A DNA stretch of 64,000 nucleotides, taken from the NCBI RefSeq assembly GCF_024609765.1, contig NZ_JANFDG010000020.1, forward strand, positions 48,367-112,366, written 5' to 3'. Made by a program: the position numbers and the translations under genes. The notes under the pieces are model-generated. The model saw only the letters and a list, made by a program, of their open reading frames with translations, was not told where the DNA came from and ran no database searches. Shown here in pieces: positions 8,281 to 16,901 of this stretch (position 1 is its first letter; each line of letters opens with the position of its first letter). Source of the DNA: Shinella pollutisoli (GTDB taxonomy: Bacteria > Pseudomonadota > Alphaproteobacteria > Rhizobiales > Rhizobiaceae).

Positions 8281-10194
8281 TCAGGCCGCCTGCGGCTCGA
8301 CGAACATGCGGCCCTTCATCTCCATGTGCATGGCATGGCAGAACCACGAGCAATAGTACCAGTAGACGCCGGGCTTGTCGGCCGTGAACGTCACCGAGGC
8401 GGTCGCCTGCGGCCCGATCTCCATGTTGATGCCGTAGTTGATGATGGAGAAGCCGTGGGTCAGGTCCTCGACCTCGTCGATGTTGGTGACGTAGACCGTC
8501 ACCTCGTCGCCCTGCTTGACGCTGAAGCTCTCCAGCCCGAAGGCGGGCGCGGCCGAGGTCATGTAGACGCGCACCTTGTCGCCGTCGCGGATCACCTCGC
8601 TGTCGATCAGGAGGTCGATGCCGTCGGCCTCGGCCTGCTTGACCGCATCGGCGAAGAACGGGTCGTCACGCTTCCACACATGCAGGGGATCGATCTTGGA
8701 GCGGTGGACGATGGTGGCGTCGTGCGGCTCCGCGAAGGTCGGGTTGTCGTGCACCAGCACCATCTCCTCGCCGGAGATGTCGATCAGCTGGTCGTTCTCC
8801 GGCTTCAGCGGACCGACGTTGAGGTAGCGGTCCTTGGAGAACTTGTTGAGCGAGATCAGCCACTTGCCGTCCGCCTCCTTGGTCTGGCCCATCGAGGTGT
8901 GGTTGTGGCCCGGCTGGTAGTGGACGTCGAGCTTCTGGCGGATCGGATCGACCTGCTCGCCCTTGTAGGCCCGCTTGGCGTCCTCGATGTTCCACTTGCA
9001 GATCTGGCTGTCGATGAACAGCGTCGTATAGGCGTTGCCCTTGCCGTCATAGGCCGTGTGCAGCGGCCCGAGGCCGAGTTCCGGCGCGGCGACGATCGTG
9101 TCCTTCGGCTCGATCTTGTCGTCGAACAGGTCGTCGAAGGTGCGCACGTCCATCACCGTCACGGTCGGCGACAGCTTGCCGTTGGCGACGATATGGATGC
9201 CGTCCGGCGCGGTGTTCATGCCGTGCGGGCTGTTGGCGACCGGGATGTAGCGGGTGTAGGGCGAGCCCTTGCGCCCGTCGAGCACCGGCACGCCGCCCAT
9301 CTCGGTGAACTCGCCCTTGGCGACAGCCTCCTCGATGCGCTTCAGGTTGAAGACGACGATCCAGTCCTGCTCGGCCTCCATCATCTCGGCGAGGTTCACG
9401 CCTTCTTCCGAGTTGTAGCAGGTGGAGAAGGCGTATTTGCCCTGGTAGTCGGCGTCGACGTTGTCGAGGTTGCCGCTGACCATCACCTGCCAGGCGACCT
9501 TCATCGTCTCGCCGTCGACGGCGGTGAAGATCGAGCGGTAGTGCGACTTGTCGTCGAGCACCTTGCCGTCGTTGGGGATCGGCACGCGGTCCTCGCCGTT
9601 GCAGAACACGTAGCCGGTCTTCGGGTATTTCTGCACGCGCAGGCCGTGCACGGTGTGCTGGTTGGGAAGCTGGACGATCTTATCGCACTTCATCACGTCG
9701 AGGCGGATGCGGCAGACGCGGGTGTTCGCCTTGTCGTTGGCGTAGAGGTAGCGCCCGTCATAGGTGCCGTCGGTCTGCGAGGGATGCGGATGGTGCAGGT
9801 CGCCGTTGAGATAGGTCTGCAGGCCGCGCTTGTTCATGAGTTCCCGGTACTCGGGCAGCATGCCCTCCGTCAGGATCTTCAGGCTCTCGTTGGTCTGGCC
9901 CCAGCCGGTGGCGCTGCAGCGGTTGAAGACCGGGATGCGCATCAGCTCGCGCATCGAGGGAAGGCCGACGATGCGCACCTCGCCCGTCTGGCCGCTGGAG
10001 AAGAAGACGTAATATTCGTCGAGCTCTCCAGGCTTCACCTCGTAGTTGTTCTCCGACGGCGCCTGCGCGGCGGCGGGAACGGCAAGGCCGCCGCCGAGCG
10101 TCAGCGCGCCGGTTCCGACCGCGCCGGCGGCGACGGCCGTCGAGCCCAGCAACTGCCGGCGGCTCAGACCGGATCTGGTTTCGTCCTGTGACAT
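8281..10194 (-). CDS. nosZ: Nitrous-oxide reductase NosZ (clade I, Tat-exported)
   Basis: 637-residue periplasmic multicopper enzyme reducing N2O to N2. It has a Tat signal (SRRQLLG, residues 11-17) typical of clade I enzymes. CuZ histidines are recognisable in the beta-propeller ([31 protein letters not shown]). The C-terminal cupredoxin domain carries the CuA ligand set C615, C619, H623 and M626 ([12 protein letters not shown]). The ATG at 10194 follows a strong AAAGGAGA site; the open frame continues upstream into nosR but without homology. All catalytic ligands appear intact, so the enzyme should be functional. Confidence 0.97.
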   Translation of the reverse strand: MSQDETRSGLSRRQLLGSTAVAAGAVGTGALTLGGGLAVPAAAQAPSENNYEVKPGELDEYYVFFSSGQTGEVRIVGLPSMRELMRIPVFNRCSATGWGQTNESLKILTEGMLPEYRELMNKRGLQTYLNGDLHHPHPSQTDGTYDGRYLYANDKANTRVCRIRLDVMKCDKIVQLPNQHTVHGLRVQKYPKTGYVFCNGEDRVPIPNDGKVLDDKSHYRSIFTAVDGETMKVAWQVMVSGNLDNVDADYQGKYAFSTCYNSEEGVNLAEMMEAEQDWIVVFNLKRIEEAVAKGEFTEMGGVPVLDGRKGSPYTRYIPVANSPHGMNTAPDGIHIVANGKLSPTVTVMDVRTFDDLFDDKIEPKDTIVAAPELGLGPLHTAYDGKGNAYTTLFIDSQICKWNIEDAKRAYKGEQVDPIRQKLDVHYQPGHNHTSMGQTKEADGKWLISLNKFSKDRYLNVGPLKPENDQLIDISGEEMVLVHDNPTFAEPHDATIVHRSKIDPLHVWKRDDPFFADAVKQAEADGIDLLIDSEVIRDGDKVRVYMTSAAPAFGLESFSVKQGDEVTVYVTNIDEVEDLTHGFSIINYGINMEIGPQATASVTFTADKPGVYWYYCSWFCHAMHMEMKGRMFVEPQAA

Positions 10195-10217
10195 GGCAAC
10201 TCTCCTTTGCTCTCGTG

Positions 10218-12521
10218 TCAGTTCGGGGATCCGGGGACCGGATCGGATCTTTCGATGACGGCGCCCTTGTGGGTGATGACGGGCGGAACGGGACCTCCGC
10301 CGCGCATCGAGGGCGAGGACAGCCGCTCGAACTTCTCCCGCTTCAGCCGCACCTGGATCATGTGCGGACAGCGGTGGTCGTCGTGGTAGAGTTCCTGGCA
10401 GTGCATGCAGTAGATGCACTCGTTGACGTTGATCTGGCCCTCGGGATGGATCGCCTGCACCGGGCATTCCTTGGCGCAGCGCTGGCAGGGCGAGCCGCAT
10501 TCGGGCCAGCGCTTCAGCCACTCGAACATGCGGATGCGGCCGGGAATGGCGAGGGCTGCGCCGAGCGGGCAGAGATAGCGGCAGTAGAAGCGCTCAATGA
10601 AGAGGCCGAGCGAAAGCAGCGTCAGCGCGAAGATCACGAAGGGCCAGTCGCGGGCGAACTTCAGGATGATCGCCGTCTTGAACGGTTCGACCTCGGCGAA
10701 CACCTCCGCGAGCGCCACCGAATAGAAGGACAGGCCGAACAGCACGAGGAAGATGATGTACTTCACCGGCCAGAGCCGCTCGTGCAGCCAGAACGGCACC
10801 TTGACCTGCGGCACCTTCAGCCATTGCGCGAGATTGTTGGTGAGCTCCTGCAGGGCGCCGAACGGGCAGAGCCAGCCGCAGAACGGCCCGCGTCCCCAGA
10901 ACAGGAGCCCCGCCGCTACCGTCGCCCACAGGATGAAGATCAGCGGTGCCGACAGGAAGAACTCCCAGTGGAAGCCGGTGATCAGCGCATTGGTGAAGGT
11001 CAGCACGTTGACCACCGAAAGCTGCGCATTGGCATACCAGCCGAGCCAGACGAGGACGAAGACGAGATAGGAGCGCCGCACCCAGACGTGCAGCACGGGG
11101 CGGCGCACCAGCCAGTCCTGGAAGAAGAAGATCGCCGTCAGCAGGAGGAGCGCGGAGGCGGTGATGCCGATCTCGACCGTGTTCAGCCGCCACATCTGCA
11201 CCCACAAGGGCTCGCTTTCCGCCTCGACGGGCACCGCCGCCTCCGGTTCCGCGTCGCCCGGCGCCTGGGCGACCGGCGCCGCCTTCTCCACCGTCACGTA
11301 GCGGTCGGGCAGGACGTAGCCGACGTCGAAGGGCAGCACCGCCTTGTCGCGCGCGCCCCAGGAGCGCTGCGCCAAGAGCTGCAGCTCCCACGGCCGGGTG
11401 ACGTCGAACGCGAAGTCCTCGGGCACGGTGAAGAGGGCGATCTCCCGGAGGCGCGGCGCGCCCTCGGCGGCGATGTCGCCGAGCCGCGTGTGGCCGCGGT
11501 CGCGGAAGCGCACGCCCTGGCCGTCCTGCATCAGCTCGATGCGGTCGAAGATGCCGCCGCGCACATAGCCGGAGCCCTTGAAGGAATAGGCCCCGTCGCC
11601 GGCCACCAGGATCGCCTGCTGGCCGGGCCGGAGCTTGGAGCGCAGCCGCTCGTAGCCCTGCTCCCCGAGCAGGCTGAGGCCGATCTCCGGTACGCTCGCC
11701 GGCGCGATGTAGAGCGCGATGAAGGAATCCTCGGGTTTGCGCGTCTCCGGGTGGGTCGCCGCCTTCTCCTCTCCGGCGCGCGCGAAGGCCTCGCTCACCT
11801 CGCCGACGGTGAGGTGGAGGCTGCGCACGGAACCGTCGCCGACGAGCTCCTCCCAGCTTCGGGCCTCGCCGCTTTCCTGCCTGAGCGTTCGCACCTCGAC
11901 CGGTGCCGCGGCCTCCGCGGCCGTGGCCTCGCCGCCGAGCCTGCCGCTGCGGATGAGCCGCACGGCGGAGCGCACGACGCTGTCGCCCATGACGAGCACG
12001 GTCACGGTCGCGCCGCTGACGATATCGACCTGCGGCGGCCGCTCGGCGCCGGCGGCGACGCGGCCGATGTCGCGGCCGATCAGCGTGTTCAGCGACGCCA
12101 CGACCTTCTCCTCGGGGATGCCGACGAGCACGATCGGCTCCTGGTGGCCGACGAGCTTGAGGCCGCGCAGCACGCCTTCCGGATCGATGCCGGCGAGGAT
12201 GTGGATCGGCTTGCCGGAATAGCCGATCGCGCTGGTGAAATCGGAATTGAGATAGGCGTAGCCGGCGAGCGTGTCGCCCTTCCACACCGGCACGATCGGC
12301 GGCTCGCCGACCGGCTCGCCGAAGCGGTCGGCACCGGCGAACAGGTCCGACGGCTGCACCTTCGGCAGGAATTCCGCAAGCCGGGACGCCGCCTCGGCCG
12401 GTGCCGCGGGCAGCACCTGCACCAGCGCGAAGGCGGCGAGCAGGATGCACAGCATCCGCCGCAACCAGCCCCCCAATGCCGGCAGCGAAGGACGGGCAAT
12501 CCCCTGATGGCGACCGTTCAC
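10218..12521 (-). CDS. nosR: NosR, membrane flavo-iron-sulfur protein
   Basis: 767-residue membrane protein needed for nosZ expression and electron supply. After a signal/anchor segment, a periplasmic FMN-binding domain carries the flavinylation motif SGATVTV (about residue 170), the target of NosX. Several membrane helices follow, with two CxxxCP motifs (FCGWLCPFG and YCRYLCPLG). A cytoplasmic 2x[4Fe-4S] ferredoxin domain near the C-terminus shows CQRCAKECP and CIYCMHC. The start is GTG at 12521, with GGGAG eight bases upstream. First gene of the nos operon; an FNR/NnrR-type box lies 58 bases upstream of the start. Confidence 0.95.
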   Translation of the reverse strand: MNGRHQGIARPSLPALGGWLRRMLCILLAAFALVQVLPAAPAEAASRLAEFLPKVQPSDLFAGADRFGEPVGEPPIVPVWKGDTLAGYAYLNSDFTSAIGYSGKPIHILAGIDPEGVLRGLKLVGHQEPIVLVGIPEEKVVASLNTLIGRDIGRVAAGAERPPQVDIVSGATVTVLVMGDSVVRSAVRLIRSGRLGGEATAAEAAAPVEVRTLRQESGEARSWEELVGDGSVRSLHLTVGEVSEAFARAGEEKAATHPETRKPEDSFIALYIAPASVPEIGLSLLGEQGYERLRSKLRPGQQAILVAGDGAYSFKGSGYVRGGIFDRIELMQDGQGVRFRDRGHTRLGDIAAEGAPRLREIALFTVPEDFAFDVTRPWELQLLAQRSWGARDKAVLPFDVGYVLPDRYVTVEKAAPVAQAPGDAEPEAAVPVEAESEPLWVQMWRLNTVEIGITASALLLLTAIFFFQDWLVRRPVLHVWVRRSYLVFVLVWLGWYANAQLSVVNVLTFTNALITGFHWEFFLSAPLIFILWATVAAGLLFWGRGPFCGWLCPFGALQELTNNLAQWLKVPQVKVPFWLHERLWPVKYIIFLVLFGLSFYSVALAEVFAEVEPFKTAIILKFARDWPFVIFALTLLSLGLFIERFYCRYLCPLGAALAIPGRIRMFEWLKRWPECGSPCQRCAKECPVQAIHPEGQINVNECIYCMHCQELYHDDHRCPHMIQVRLKREKFERLSSPSMRGGGPVPPVITHKGAVIERSDPVPGSPN

Positions 12522-12551
12522 GATATGGCTCCCGGTAAGTTCCGTTCCGGC

Positions 12552-12592
12552 ATACTAGGCGGGAGAGTTCCGGCGAGTTTGTTCCAGCACAA
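12552..12592 (-). promoter_or_regulatory. FNR/NnrR-type box and -10 element of the nos promoter
   Basis: TTGTTCCAGCACAA (12579-12592; TTGTGCTGGAACAA on the minus strand) fits the 14-bp TTG-N8-CAA pattern of FNR/Dnr/NnrR regulators. On the minus strand a -10 hexamer TAGTAT (12552-12557) follows after exactly 21 bases, the geometry of a class II activated promoter with the box centred near -42. The box is roughly symmetrical and also lies 54 bases upstream of the divergent ferritin-like gene, though the -10 in that direction is weak. Confidence 0.75.
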
Positions 12593-12646
12593 ACAGAAGG
12601 GCGCCCGGCAATGCGACATTGTGGCCTCTGGAAGGAGACGCCGCCG

Positions 12647-13504
12647 ATGCCGTTACTCGGGAAAGAGCCTTCGGGAACCGCCGAGACCATGGAAGAGCTT
12701 TTCGCGATCGCCGCGGCGATGGAACGGGAGGCGATCGCGGGCTATTCCGCGCTCGTGCAGCGCATGCAGCGGGAAAACCGTCCGGAACTGGCCCGCGTCT
12801 TCGAGCAGCTCGTCGCCGAGGAGAGCGGGCACCTCAACAACATCGCCTACTGGTCCCGCCGCGTGACCGGAAGCGAGCCCGACCTCTCGGCGATCCGCTG
12901 GGACCTGGACCCGACCTTCGACGACGAGGGCGCCTCCGTCGTCGCGCCGGAGCTGCTGAGCGCCTACCGCGCCTTCTCGATCGCCGTGCGCAACGAGGAA
13001 CGCGCCTTCGCCTTCTGGACCTATCTCGCCTCCCGCAGCCCGTCCGACGACCTGCGCGAGGCCGCCGAGCAGATGGCGCGCGAGGAGCTTTCCCACATCG
13101 CCACGCTGCGGCGCGAGCGGCGCCGCGCCTTCCACATGCAGCGCGCGGCGACCGCGACGGATTTGCAGCGCTGGCCGCTCGCCCCGCTCGAGGAACGGCT
13201 GGCCGCCCTGCTCGAGACGAAGGCGGAGGCCGGCAATGCCGCGGCAAAGGCGCTTCTCGGCCGGCTCGCGGCGGAGGCGCGCACCCGCGCCGACGCGCTG
13301 CTCCGTGCCCCGCTCGGCCGCAGCCCGCTGCTCGACCGGGTCGAACCGGCCGGCATCGAGACGGCGCGCGCCGTCGGCGAACTGCTGCTCGACGCCTATC
13401 TCGACCTCGCCGAGCGCCTGCCGGGCGAAGAGGAACGCGAACGGGCGCAGCACTACGCCGCGCAGCTGCTCGACTGCATTTCCGCCACGAGAGCCGGGGG
13501 CTGA
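12647..13504 (+). CDS. Ferritin-like (rubrerythrin-type) diiron-domain protein
   Basis: 285-residue soluble helical protein. Its first ~160 residues look like a four-helix ferritin-like domain with two E-x2-H type motifs (EREAIAGY plus EESGHL, then NEERAF plus REELSHI), consistent with a dinuclear iron site. The remaining ~120 residues are helical and not recognised. ATG 12647 was chosen for its AAGGAGA site nine bases upstream; an earlier in-frame ATG at 12611 lacks one. It is divergent from nosR and shares the FNR/NnrR-type box, so expression under low oxygen or NO is likely. Possible roles are iron storage or peroxide/NO defence; the sequence does not decide. Confidence 0.82.
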   Translation: MPLLGKEPSGTAETMEELFAIAAAMEREAIAGYSALVQRMQRENRPELARVFEQLVAEESGHLNNIAYWSRRVTGSEPDLSAIRWDLDPTFDDEGASVVAPELLSAYRAFSIAVRNEERAFAFWTYLASRSPSDDLREAAEQMAREELSHIATLRRERRRAFHMQRAATATDLQRWPLAPLEERLAALLETKAEAGNAAAKALLGRLAAEARTRADALLRAPLGRSPLLDRVEPAGIETARAVGELLLDAYLDLAERLPGEEERERAQHYAAQLLDCISATRAGG

Positions 13505-13513
13505 CGCCCCGGC
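13493..13513. terminator. Bidirectional hairpin between convergent genes
   Basis: GCCGGGG (13493-13499) pairs with CCCCGGC (13507-13513) across a seven-base loop. The hairpin overlaps the stop codon of the ferritin-like gene and lies just before the stop of the convergent Rossmann-fold gene; short pyrimidine runs follow on the plus side. Confidence 0.5.
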
Positions 13514-13517
13514 CTTC

Positions 13518-14201
13518 TCAGGCGCCGAGCGCAAGCAGGGGATGCGGATCGATCGCGTTGACGCTGCGCGCCTCGGCCCGGTCGACCACCGCGAAGGCCT
13601 GGTCGCGCGTGGAAGGATCGCGCAGCGCCCGGAGCGCCAGTTGCGCGACGTCGGCCCGATTTATGAAGCCGTGCATCTCGGGGTCCGCGGACAGGATGCC
13701 GTTGCCGGTGGCGGGCGCGGTGCGCAGGCCGCCGGGCCTGAGGATCGTCCAGGCCAGGCCCGAGCCGCGCAGATGCTCCTCCGCCCGGGTCTTGGCGTCG
13801 ACGGCCGCGCCGAAGGCGGCGATGGCTCGCTCCGAGCGGTAGGGCGCCATCTCGCCGCAGCCGATCGAGGTGATCAGCAGGAAGCGTCCCGTCAGGCCGG
13901 AAGCGGCCGCGGCGTCGACGAGGTTGATGTTGCCCTCGTCGTCGGCGCGGCGGCCGTCCCCGGCAAGCCCCGACAGGGTGGAGACCGCGTCGCAACCGGC
14001 CGGCAGCGACCCGAAGAGACGGTCCGCGTCGGCGCGCGACAGGGCATCTCCCGCCACCACCTCGACGCCGAGGTGCCGCAGCTCCGACGAATCCGAGCCG
14101 GGCCGCACCAGGGCGACCACAGGCCGGCCGCCGGAACGCGCCAGGCGCGCGAGCTCCAGCCCCACGCCGCGGCTGGCGCCGGCGATGACGAGCGGGGACA
14201 T
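13518..14201 (-). CDS. NAD(P)-binding Rossmann-fold protein in the ChuY (anaerobilin reductase) position
   Basis: 227-residue atypical short-chain dehydrogenase/NAD(P)H-binding protein. The N-terminal dinucleotide motif is GASRGVGLEL (about residues 8-17), followed by ITSIGCG and WTILRPGGLR, typical of the NmrA/SDR-a class. It is the third gene after hutW and hutX, the same order as chuW-chuX-chuY of enterohaemorrhagic E. coli, where ChuY reduces anaerobilin with NADPH. Function is therefore inferred from context and fold; a generic SDR is the alternative. ATG 14201 overlaps the hutX stop region by design of a coupled operon; the upstream extension has no homology. Confidence 0.8.
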   Translation of the reverse strand: MSPLVIAGASRGVGLELARLARSGGRPVVALVRPGSDSSELRHLGVEVVAGDALSRADADRLFGSLPAGCDAVSTLSGLAGDGRRADDEGNINLVDAAAASGLTGRFLLITSIGCGEMAPYRSERAIAAFGAAVDAKTRAEEHLRGSGLAWTILRPGGLRTAPATGNGILSADPEMHGFINRADVAQLALRALRDPSTRDQAFAVVDRAEARSVNAIDPHPLLALGA

Positions 14202-14202
14202 G

Positions 14203-14730
14203 TCAGTGCGTCCCCGCACCGGCAAGCCGCGCCTGCAATCGCAGGAAGCGCTCCACCTGGCCGGCGCGCAGGCGGCGCTCCTCGTCCCGGCCGACATAGA
14301 TCTTGAACATCGCCTCGCCCTCGGCATTGAAGAACTGGACGGACATCGTCTCCAGCCCCATGAACGGCCGGCGGACGAAATAGATCGCCGCGCAGCGCTC
14401 GGGGCGCAGGTGGCCGCTGAGGCCGCTCTTGCCGCCCTGCAGATTGTACATGCCGTGGCCGATCCTGCCGTGCGGCAGCGGACCGGATACCTCGATGACC
14501 GCGTCCTTCGAATGGCAGATGAAGGTGATGTCGCCCCATTCCGCGATGTCGCCCAGGACCTCGACGAAGCGCGTGCCGTCGGCGATGGCGACGCTTTCGC
14601 CCGGCAGGCAATCCATCACCACCCGGAGTGGCACCGCGTGTTCGGCGGCCAGCATCTCCAGGATGCCGTCCGGCTTCGCGGTGATCGCCTCCCTGATCTT
14701 CTCGATGGTCGCGGGCTCAGTCTGTGTCAT
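14203..14730 (-). CDS. hutX: HutX/ChuX-family haem utilisation carrier protein
   Basis: 175-residue cytoplasmic haem-binding protein thought to carry haem to or from the degrading enzyme. Family features are an N-terminal helical part (KPDGILEMLAAEH), VFICHS-like ITFICHSKDAVIEVSG, the HGMYNLQGG loop and the C-terminal FNAEGEAMFKIYVGRDE. Start ATG 14730 has an AGGAGGA site upstream. Lies 25 bases downstream of hutW and is followed directly by the Rossmann-fold gene, forming one operon. Confidence 0.9.
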   Translation of the reverse strand: MTQTEPATIEKIREAITAKPDGILEMLAAEHAVPLRVVMDCLPGESVAIADGTRFVEVLGDIAEWGDITFICHSKDAVIEVSGPLPHGRIGHGMYNLQGGKSGLSGHLRPERCAAIYFVRRPFMGLETMSVQFFNAEGEAMFKIYVGRDEERRLRAGQVERFLRLQARLAGAGTH

Positions 14731-14755
14731 GGGTCGTCCTCCTTTGTGGAATATG

Positions 14756-16108
14756 TCAGGCGGCGGCGCTTCGCGGCAGCAGTTCCGCCTCGGCGATGTC
14801 GTGAAGCGCGGCGACGAGGTTGGCGTACCAGAAGCGGCCGGGGGTGGTGAGCGCAATCCCGGCGTCGTCGAGGTCGAGCAGGCCGGCGGCCTGCCACTGT
14901 TCGAAAAGCGGGCGCAACCGCACGGAAAGGTCCGGCCCGAACATCGCCGGGTCGAGCCATCCCTGTTCGAGGCTGCCGGTGATCCGGTTGCGCAGGGCCC
15001 GCAGGCCGTCCGACGCCATCATCATGCCGATCGGCTTCCGTCCCGCCTCGACGGACCGGCCGAAGGCCGCAAGGTCGCCCGTCAGGCCGTAGCTCAGGTC
15101 CCCGATCGATCCGCCGGCGCCCGATCCGTAGGCGAGACAATCCGCGCCTTCCTTGATCAGCCGGTTGTAGCGATTCCGCTCGAGCGGCGTGCGCGCCCAG
15201 TGATTGTTGCTGACCTGACGCCACGACAGCGCGTCGAGGGCATCGCTTCCCGTCCGGTAGTAGCCGCCGAGATCGGCAAGCGTCGGGGCGGTCGCGAACT
15301 TGCCCGCCTCCATGGCCGTATAGAGCGGTGTCCCGGGAATGAGGTTCAGCCCGTAGAGATCGATCCCGTCCGGCGCGAGCGCCGTCGCCGTCTCCAGGTC
15401 CCGCTGCCAGACCGCTGCGGTCTGGCCGGGAAGCCCGTACATGAGGTCGATCACCAGCGCGGCGGACCCGCGTGCCTTCACCCCTTCGAGGAAACGGACC
15501 GCCTCCTCCCGCGACGCGCGGCGCCCCTGCCGGCGGCGCACCTCCGTGTCGAAGCTCTGCACGCCGATGGAGAAGCGGTTCGCGCCGGCCTCCAGGCAGG
15601 CGTCGATCTTCTCGGCGTCGAAATGGATGATGCGGCCCTCGACCGTGATCTCGCAATCGGCCGCAAGCGGCAGGTGCCGGCGCAGGGCGGCGAGGAGACG
15701 CGCGAGCTCGTCCGCCGTCAGCGCGCTCGGCGTGCCGCCGCCCAGATACACCGCCGTCACCGCGCCCGCACGCACCACCGGGCTCTCGGCCTCCCGTTCC
15801 AGGTCGCGGATCACCAGCTCCACATAGTCGGCCGCCACGGCGGGCGTGTAGGCGTTGCGGTAGAAGCCGCAGAACAGGCAATGGTTGGCGCAGAAGGGAA
15901 CATGGACATAGGCGAGCCGCTCGCTCGCCACGTCTGCGGGCGCGGCCATCGCCTCGCCCCAGCGCACGGGCACCTGCTCCGGGTCGATCCGCGTCCTGCC
16001 GCGAAACGGCATGACGGCGCGCCGCGCGGTGAAGGCGTTGCGCAGCGGATCGTCGCTCAGGGCGGCGAAATGGCGGGCATATTGGGCTTCCATCATCCTG
16101 CTCGGCAC
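14756..16108 (-). CDS. hutW: HutW/ChuW-type anaerobic haem-degrading radical SAM methyltransferase
   Basis: About 450-residue HemN-related radical SAM enzyme. ChuW opens the haem ring without oxygen using SAM and a methyl radical, yielding the linear tetrapyrrole anaerobilin and free iron. The cluster motif CANHCLFCGF (CxxxCxxC) follows YVHVPF, then LGGGTPS, the SAM-binding GVQSF and DLMYGLPGQT. It is distinguished from coproporphyrinogen dehydrogenase HemN/HemW by direct linkage to hutX. The start is GTG 16108 or ATG 16096; neither has a strong ribosome site. The palindrome TTGCGCCAGCGCAA lies 67 bases upstream. Confidence 0.9.
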   Translation of the reverse strand: MPSRMMEAQYARHFAALSDDPLRNAFTARRAVMPFRGRTRIDPEQVPVRWGEAMAAPADVASERLAYVHVPFCANHCLFCGFYRNAYTPAVAADYVELVIRDLEREAESPVVRAGAVTAVYLGGGTPSALTADELARLLAALRRHLPLAADCEITVEGRIIHFDAEKIDACLEAGANRFSIGVQSFDTEVRRRQGRRASREEAVRFLEGVKARGSAALVIDLMYGLPGQTAAVWQRDLETATALAPDGIDLYGLNLIPGTPLYTAMEAGKFATAPTLADLGGYYRTGSDALDALSWRQVSNNHWARTPLERNRYNRLIKEGADCLAYGSGAGGSIGDLSYGLTGDLAAFGRSVEAGRKPIGMMMASDGLRALRNRITGSLEQGWLDPAMFGPDLSVRLRPLFEQWQAAGLLDLDDAGIALTTPGRFWYANLVAALHDIAEAELLPRSAAA

Positions 16109-16174
16109 CGCCTGTCGCGCATGTCTTCGGTGGGTTGGTGGCCCCGATCCTTACAGCGGCGGAGATGACGCTAT

Positions 16175-16188
16175 TTGCGCCAGCGCAA
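16175..16188 (-). promoter_or_regulatory. FNR/NnrR-type box upstream of hutW
   Basis: TTGCGCCAGCGCAA is a perfect TTGCG-N4-CGCAA palindrome, the best FNR/NnrR-type site in the window. It sits 67 bases upstream of the hutW GTG start. Its core resembles the nos box (minus-strand TTGcGCTGGcgCAA against TTGtGCTGGaaCAA). A weak -10 (TGTAAG) follows about 19 bases downstream. Confidence 0.78.
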
Positions 16189-16246
16189 ACAGCAATGCAG
16201 ATAGATGAGTGTTTTCCTCATGTTCAGAATGCCGGACCGGAGCTGC

Positions 16247-16882
16247 CTACAGCGTCTCCGCCATGGCCCTGACGAGCATCGCCGCCGAGGCGGCGCCGGG
16301 ATCGAGATGGCCGAGCGAGCGTTCGCGCACGCGGGCGGCGCGGCCCTTGGTGGCGACCATCGTCGCGGTCGCGGCCGCGCCGTTGTCTGCGGCGGCGGTG
16401 ACGGCGGCCCAGAAATCCCGCTTCGACCTGCCGTCGGCGACGGCGGTGGCGGCCGCCTCGGCGGCGGGCAGCCAGACGTCGAGCATGGTCTTGTCGCCGC
16501 GCTGCGCCTTGCCGCGGTCGCGGATGCCCTCGGACATGGCCGCAAGCATGTCGCGGCAGGCGGCAAGGTCGAGCTGCTCGCGGCCGGCGAGCACCTGCGC
16601 GGCGCGGCGCAGGCCCGTGGCATAGAGTGGGCCGGTCGAGGCGCCGACGGCATCGAGGAAGCCGGCCGCCGCCGTCGACATCACCTCGGAGGGGCTTGCC
16701 GCATCGAGGTCGAGCGCGGCGAGCGCCGCGTTCACCGCCTTGAAGCCGATCGACATGGTGATGCCGTGGTCGCCGTCGCCGATCGCGCCGTCGAGCTCGG
16801 AAAGGTGGTCCTTCTCCGTCTCGATCGCCCGCGACATCCGCTCGAACATCGTGGCGAGAGCCCGCGCCGCGCTTTCCGACAT
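16247..16882 (-). CDS. dhaL: DhaL-type kinase subunit (ATP-binding), first copy
   Basis: 211-residue ADP/ATP-binding L domain of a dihydroxyacetone-type kinase, donating phosphate to the sugar bound covalently by DhaK. The Mg-ADP aspartate motif is intact (DGAIGDGDHG, about residues 31-40), as are GASTGPLY and the C-terminal DPGAASAAML. Last gene of the polyol operon, 19 bases downstream of the SorC-DhaK fusion, its presumed partner. No PTS-type DhaM gene is present here, so an ATP-dependent kinase is expected. Confidence 0.92.
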   Translation of the reverse strand: MSESAARALATMFERMSRAIETEKDHLSELDGAIGDGDHGITMSIGFKAVNAALAALDLDAASPSEVMSTAAAGFLDAVGASTGPLYATGLRRAAQVLAGREQLDLAACRDMLAAMSEGIRDRGKAQRGDKTMLDVWLPAAEAAATAVADGRSKRDFWAAVTAAADNGAAATATMVATKGRAARVRERSLGHLDPGAASAAMLVRAMAETL

Positions 16883-16901
16883 GTCTTCCTCCCCTTGCGT
16901 G

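Noticed and set aside
14756..16108. Annotation as coproporphyrinogen dehydrogenase HemN
   Set aside because: The motif set fits the wider HemN-like group, but linkage to hutX and a Rossmann-fold reductase points to HutW/ChuW.
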